Positions 60,888-64,000 of a DNA stretch of 64,000 nucleotides are shown here, piece after piece (within the stretch, counting starts at the first letter, position 1; each line of letters begins with the position of its first letter). The notes beneath the pieces were generated by a model. It ran no database searches and was not told the DNA's origin. It worked only from the letters and a program-made list of their open reading frames with translations. The position numbers were made by a program, and so were the translations under genes. Origin of the DNA: Deltaproteobacteria bacterium (GTDB lineage: Bacteria > Myxococcota_A > Polyangia > DRWM01 > JAAZOP01); NCBI GenBank assembly GCA_016218815.1, contig JACRCX010000025.1:173389-237388 (forward strand), read 5' to 3'.

Positions 60888-61757
60888 ATGAAGGAGAAGG
60901 GACGGAGTGGGGCGCCGGGAATCCCCTTGCTGGTATTGTTCGTGGCGGTGGCGATCGGGGTCGGAGTCTGGCTGGTGCTGGCGGGGCAGCACCCGGGGCC
61001 GGCGGTGGTGGCGCCGGCGGTCGTCGTGCTGGTGCTGGACGTCTTCTGCCTGGCGGGGTTCTTCCTGGTCAACCCGAACGAGGGGCGGGTGTTGCAGCTC
61101 TTCGGGGACTACCGGGGGACGGCGCGGACGCCGGGCCTGCGCTGGGCGAACCCGTTCCTGTCGAAGCGGGCGATCTCGCTGCGGGTGCGGAACTTCGAGA
61201 CCGCGAAGCTCAAGGTCAACGACAAGCGCGGCAACCCGATCGAGATCGCGACAGTCGTGGTGTGGCGGGTGGTGGACACGGCGCAGGCGGCGTTCCACGT
61301 CGACAATTACGAGAACTACGTGCGGGTGCAGAGCGAGGCGGCGCTGCGCAACCTGGCGACGGGCTACGTGTATGACGCGCACGAGGCGGGCGAGGTGGAC
61401 CTGAGCGGGCACACGGCGGAGATCTCGGGCAAGCTGCGGGTGGAGTTGCAGGAGCGGCTGGCGCAGGCGGGAGTCGAGGTGACGGAGGCGCGGATCAGCC
61501 ACCTGGCGTACGCGCCGGAGATCGCGGCGGTGATGTTGCGGCGGCAGCAGGCGACGGCCGTGGTCGCGGCGCGGCAGAAGATCGTGGAGGGCGCGGTGGG
61601 GATGGTCGAGCACGCGCTGGAGCTCTTGGCGCAGAAGCAGGTGATCCAGCTCGACGAGGAGCGCAAGGCGTCGATGGTCAGCAACCTGCTGGTCGTGCTG
61701 TGCAGCGAGCACTCGACGCAGCCGGTGGTGAACACGGGGACGTTGTACCAGGGGTAA
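60888..61757 (+). CDS. SPFH/Band-7 domain membrane protein
   Basis: A 289-residue protein. Two hydrophobic segments ([20 protein letters not shown] and [17 protein letters not shown]) precede the SPFH domain ([71 protein letters not shown]). A coiled-coil helical part ([33 protein letters not shown]) and a short C-terminus follow. It belongs to the stomatin/prohibitin-like group and probably forms oligomeric rings on the inner membrane. AGGAGGTGGGAG precedes the ATG. Its stop is one nt from the next gene. Confidence 0.93.
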   Translation: MKEKGRSGAPGIPLLVLFVAVAIGVGVWLVLAGQHPGPAVVAPAVVVLVLDVFCLAGFFLVNPNEGRVLQLFGDYRGTARTPGLRWANPFLSKRAISLRVRNFETAKLKVNDKRGNPIEIATVVVWRVVDTAQAAFHVDNYENYVRVQSEAALRNLATGYVYDAHEAGEVDLSGHTAEISGKLRVELQERLAQAGVEVTEARISHLAYAPEIAAVMLRRQQATAVVAARQKIVEGAVGMVEHALELLAQKQVIQLDEERKASMVSNLLVVLCSEHSTQPVVNTGTLYQG

Positions 61758-61758
61758 G

Positions 61759-61947
61759 ATGGCCGACCGCAAGCCGTTCCTGGTCCGGCTCTCGCCGGAG
61801 TTGCTCGAGATGCTCCAGCGTTGGGCGGCGGACGAGTTCCGCAGCCTGAACGGCCAGATCGAGTTCCTGCTGCACGACGCCGCGCGCCGCGCCGGCCGAT
61901 GGCCCGCGAAGGAACCGCCCGGGGGTTCGAAGGGGCGGGCGAAGTAG
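61759..61947 (+). CDS. Ribbon-helix-helix (Arc-type) small protein
   Basis: A 62-residue protein. [20 protein letters not shown] followed by [16 protein letters not shown] has the strand-helix-helix pattern of Arc/MetJ-type DNA-binding proteins, and the tail is basic (KGRAK). The gene starts 1 nt after the SPFH stop, so both are made from one transcript. Autoregulation through the TGCTATCA repeats is likely but inferred. Confidence 0.85.
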   Translation: MADRKPFLVRLSPELLEMLQRWAADEFRSLNGQIEFLLHDAARRAGRWPAKEPPGGSKGRAK

Positions 61948-62028
61948 GCACCCGCCGGCTTCGTCGTGGATTTCTCACTCCAACCTGGTAGAATCGCCGA
62001 CTGAAAGTGGCCGAAGGGAGGCGTGCGG

Positions 62029-63180
62029 ATGGGCAACGAGCGACCGCGGTTTGTGATGGTGGTGTTCCTGGTCCTGGGCGTGGTCACGGGAGGCTCGGCT
62101 TCGGCCCAGGAGGGAGCGGAAGGGCCGCGCGAGGGGACGGCGGAGGGGGTGTCATCCGAGCCGGTGGCCGCGGTGCTGACGTTCGAGGAGGCGCTGCACC
62201 AGCTCTACGCTCCGCGGCCGGAGGACCGGCAGGCGGCCCTGCGACGACTCTCGGAGTTGGCGGATCCTGCCAGTGTTCCGAACATCGTGCAGGTGCTCCG
62301 ACAGGATCCCGACGAGAACGTGCGCCGGTTCGCCGTCATCGCGCTCGGGAATATCGGCGGAGCCGCGGCGCTGGAGGATCTCCAGCGGGCGGCTGCCGGT
62401 GACCCTGCCGCTGCGGTGCGTCAGACGGCGGCGGAGGTAGTCCGGCGGCTGGGCGGGACTCCGCCGGCACCCACGGAGCCGGTGGTCCCGGTCGTGCCGG
62501 TGGCTCCGGTCCCGGTCGTTCCTTCTCCGGTGGCGACGCTGACCCCGCGTCCGTCAGGGGGGATCGCCGTGCTGGAGTCGCAAGGCATCGACGGGGCCGC
62601 CGGCGGCCAGACTGAGGTGGACTTCACTTCCGGGGAGGCGGGGCTGCAGGTGTCGCGCGTCACCGCTCGCGCCACGGCGCGGGACGCCTGGTCGGGCCAG
62701 TCGCTGAACGTGGAGGCGGTCGCCTCGGAGCCGGTCTGCCGAACGCCGTGCCGCATTCTGCTGCCCAACGGGTACCACACGTTCCTTGCCGGCGACTACG
62801 AGTTCTCGCTGGACGCGCGGGGCGGAAGCCAGGCGTGGGCGCTGGAGGACGAGAGCGCCGGCATGCGGTGGGGCGGGATCATGCTGACGGGGTTCGGCGG
62901 CGGCTTCCTGGTCGGCGGCCTGGCCTGCATTCCGCTCCTCGGGGACGGAGGATCGATCGACACGATGGTCTACGCCTTCATCGGTGGGGGTGCGCTGTTG
63001 ACGGCCATCGGCATTCCCCTGTGGGCGTTGTCGTCCGGCTCGGCGGAGATGCTCCCGCAGGCGGCGCCGCGCGTCGCGGCGAATTCCGACTCGGGCCTGT
63101 ATCTGGTGCCCGGCCTCGCCGGAATCGACCCCGCGACCGGACGCAGCGCGTGGGGTCTCAACCTCAGGCTGGTGTTGTAG
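62029..63180 (+). CDS. Exported HEAT-repeat protein with a membrane helix
   Basis: A 383-residue protein. A signal peptide ends near SASAQ, then HEAT repeats at ~55-145 ([52 protein letters not shown]). A Pro/Val linker (~150-185), a beta-rich domain with two Cys (CRTPC) and one or two hydrophobic helices ([37 protein letters not shown]) follow. AAGGGAGG lies 8 nt before the ATG at 62029, which I prefer over the GTG at 62023. A scaffold role is plausible; function unknown. Confidence 0.82.
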   Translation: MGNERPRFVMVVFLVLGVVTGGSASAQEGAEGPREGTAEGVSSEPVAAVLTFEEALHQLYAPRPEDRQAALRRLSELADPASVPNIVQVLRQDPDENVRRFAVIALGNIGGAAALEDLQRAAAGDPAAAVRQTAAEVVRRLGGTPPAPTEPVVPVVPVAPVPVVPSPVATLTPRPSGGIAVLESQGIDGAAGGQTEVDFTSGEAGLQVSRVTARATARDAWSGQSLNVEAVASEPVCRTPCRILLPNGYHTFLAGDYEFSLDARGGSQAWALEDESAGMRWGGIMLTGFGGGFLVGGLACIPLLGDGGSIDTMVYAFIGGGALLTAIGIPLWALSSGSAEMLPQAAPRVAANSDSGLYLVPGLAGIDPATGRSAWGLNLRLVL

Positions 63181-63215
63181 GGCTTCGCGAGCTGCCTGGA
63201 TTGGGCGAATCGACG

Positions 63216-64000
63216 ATGACGACCCTCCGCGGATCCCGCGAGCCGGCGCGCAGACCCGGCTTCCCCCTCTTCCTCTTCCCGCTGTTCGTCCTCGGTCCGT
63301 CGGCGTGTGGGTCGGAGATCGAGGAGCGCACGTGGTTCGATTGCACGGACGTGGACGGCGACGGGCACTGGCGCGGCGCCGAGTGCGTCGGGCGGTGGTC
63401 ATGGGATTGGGTGGATGACTGCGATGACGAGCGGGCGGACGTGTTTCCCGGTGCGCCGGAGCTGTGCGACGGCATTGACAATGGCTGCGAGGGCGTCATC
63501 GACGAATGGGCGGAGGGGCGTGGGGAGTCCTGCGCGACGGGTCTTGCGGACCCGTGCGGGCAGGGTCGGCGTGAGTGTGTGCATGCCGGGTGGATCTGCC
63601 AGGTGTCCGGGGTCCCGTCGGTCGAGCCGGAGGGATGCAACGGAGTGGACGACGATTGCGACGGCGCGACGGACGAGCACGTGGTGGCCCGGGAGACGTG
63701 CAACGGCACCGACGACGACTGCGACGGGGTGACCGACGAGGACTTCGAATGCCGGTTCGGTTCGGCCGAGTCCTGTACCGGTTCCGGCGGAATTCTGGCC
63801 ACACGGACCTGCACCGCGGACTGCGCGTGGGGCGCCTGCTGCGCGGGCTTCGAGGTGGTGGGGAACGGGGTGGATGACGACTGCGACACCCAGCGCGACG
63901 AGTGTGCGGGGGACTACGGGGGATCCTGCAACGTCGTGTCGAGCTGCGGCTGCACGCTCGGCGGAGCTACTTGCCGGATGTTCCAGGACATCGATACCTG
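63216..64000 (+). CDS. MopE-repeat lipoprotein, cut by the right edge
   Basis: The frame starts at ATG 63216 and is still open at the window end (about 261 residues so far). A signal region (FPLFLFPLFVLGPSAC) gives a lipobox-like PSAC. MopE-like repeats follow: DCDDERADVFPGAPELCDGI, CNGVDDDCDGATDE, CNGTDDDCDGVTDE, GVDDDCDTQRDEC. Between them are CTGSGGILATRTC and CAWGACC units like those of the 21242 and 56560 proteins. It is probably another large exported cysteine-rich protein; its length is unknown. Confidence 0.85.
   Translation, partial: MTTLRGSREPARRPGFPLFLFPLFVLGPSACGSEIEERTWFDCTDVDGDGHWRGAECVGRWSWDWVDDCDDERADVFPGAPELCDGIDNGCEGVIDEWAEGRGESCATGLADPCGQGRRECVHAGWICQVSGVPSVEPEGCNGVDDDCDGATDEHVVARETCNGTDDDCDGVTDEDFECRFGSAESCTGSGGILATRTCTADCAWGACCAGFEVVGNGVDDDCDTQRDECAGDYGGSCNVVSSCGCTLGGATCRMFQDIDT

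Overview
The window is GC-rich (roughly 70 percent by eye) and almost fully coding. It looks like a chromosomal segment of a member of the Myxococcota or a close relative. Supporting evidence: two proteins end in a MYXO-CTERM-like tail (Gly/Cys motif, one hydrophobic helix, Arg cluster); one protein carries about 17 Myxococcus-type cysteine-rich repeats; several exported proteins carry MopE-like CNGxDDDCDG repeats; and there are very many lipoproteins with Asp/Ala-rich linkers after the lipobox. No species can be named from the sequence alone.

Region 1 (1-11280) is a mobile island ending at a tRNA-Phe gene. It holds an XRE-type repressor divergent from a block of exported and zinc-ribbon proteins, a stand-alone RadC/JAMM protein, several unknown proteins, a ParB-like protein, a P-loop ATPase, an excisionase-like HTH protein and a tyrosine integrase. 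The integrase gene points at the 3' end of the tRNA gene. The other island end is off the left edge.

Region 2 (11460-21241) holds a large cysteine-rich MYXO-CTERM-like surface protein and a fatty-acid beta-oxidation set: a dienoyl-CoA isomerase on the plus strand, and a thiolase - FadJ/FadB-like trifunctional protein - acyl-CoA dehydrogenase operon on the minus strand.

Region 3 (21242-41164) is mostly an exported-protein region: a 1246-aa cysteine-rich lipoprotein, a BNR/Ycf48-like lipoprotein, a TetR-SDR-unknown operon with a consensus promoter, and a minus-strand series of a secreted kinase-fold protein, a PNGase F-like lipoprotein, an MFS transporter and a PHP-domain lipoprotein. A MopE-repeat MYXO-CTERM-like protein and others follow.

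Region 4 (39617-46683) is a tightly coupled operon. An ECF sigma factor, a FecR-type transmembrane anti-sigma protein, a beta-helix lipoprotein and a cysteine-rich-repeat lipoprotein are joined by three successive 4-nt ATGA overlaps.

Region 5 (46849-64000) holds more lipoproteins (DUF4874/DUF4832-like, GDDxY-repeat, propeller, FG-GAP), a DUF819 membrane protein, a DUF4143-type ATPase with an apparently leaderless promoter, an SPFH protein coupled to a ribbon-helix-helix protein, a HEAT-repeat protein, and a MopE-repeat lipoprotein cut by the right edge.

Between genes there are several families of short tandem repeats with 7-10 nt periods (CGCAAAG-like, CCGCTCGG, GGCTGGT, ACGAGCT, GACTCAC), often starting right at stop codons. 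There are also hairpin repeats, copies of which lie in frame inside two coding regions. No intergenic stretch exceeds 300 bases.
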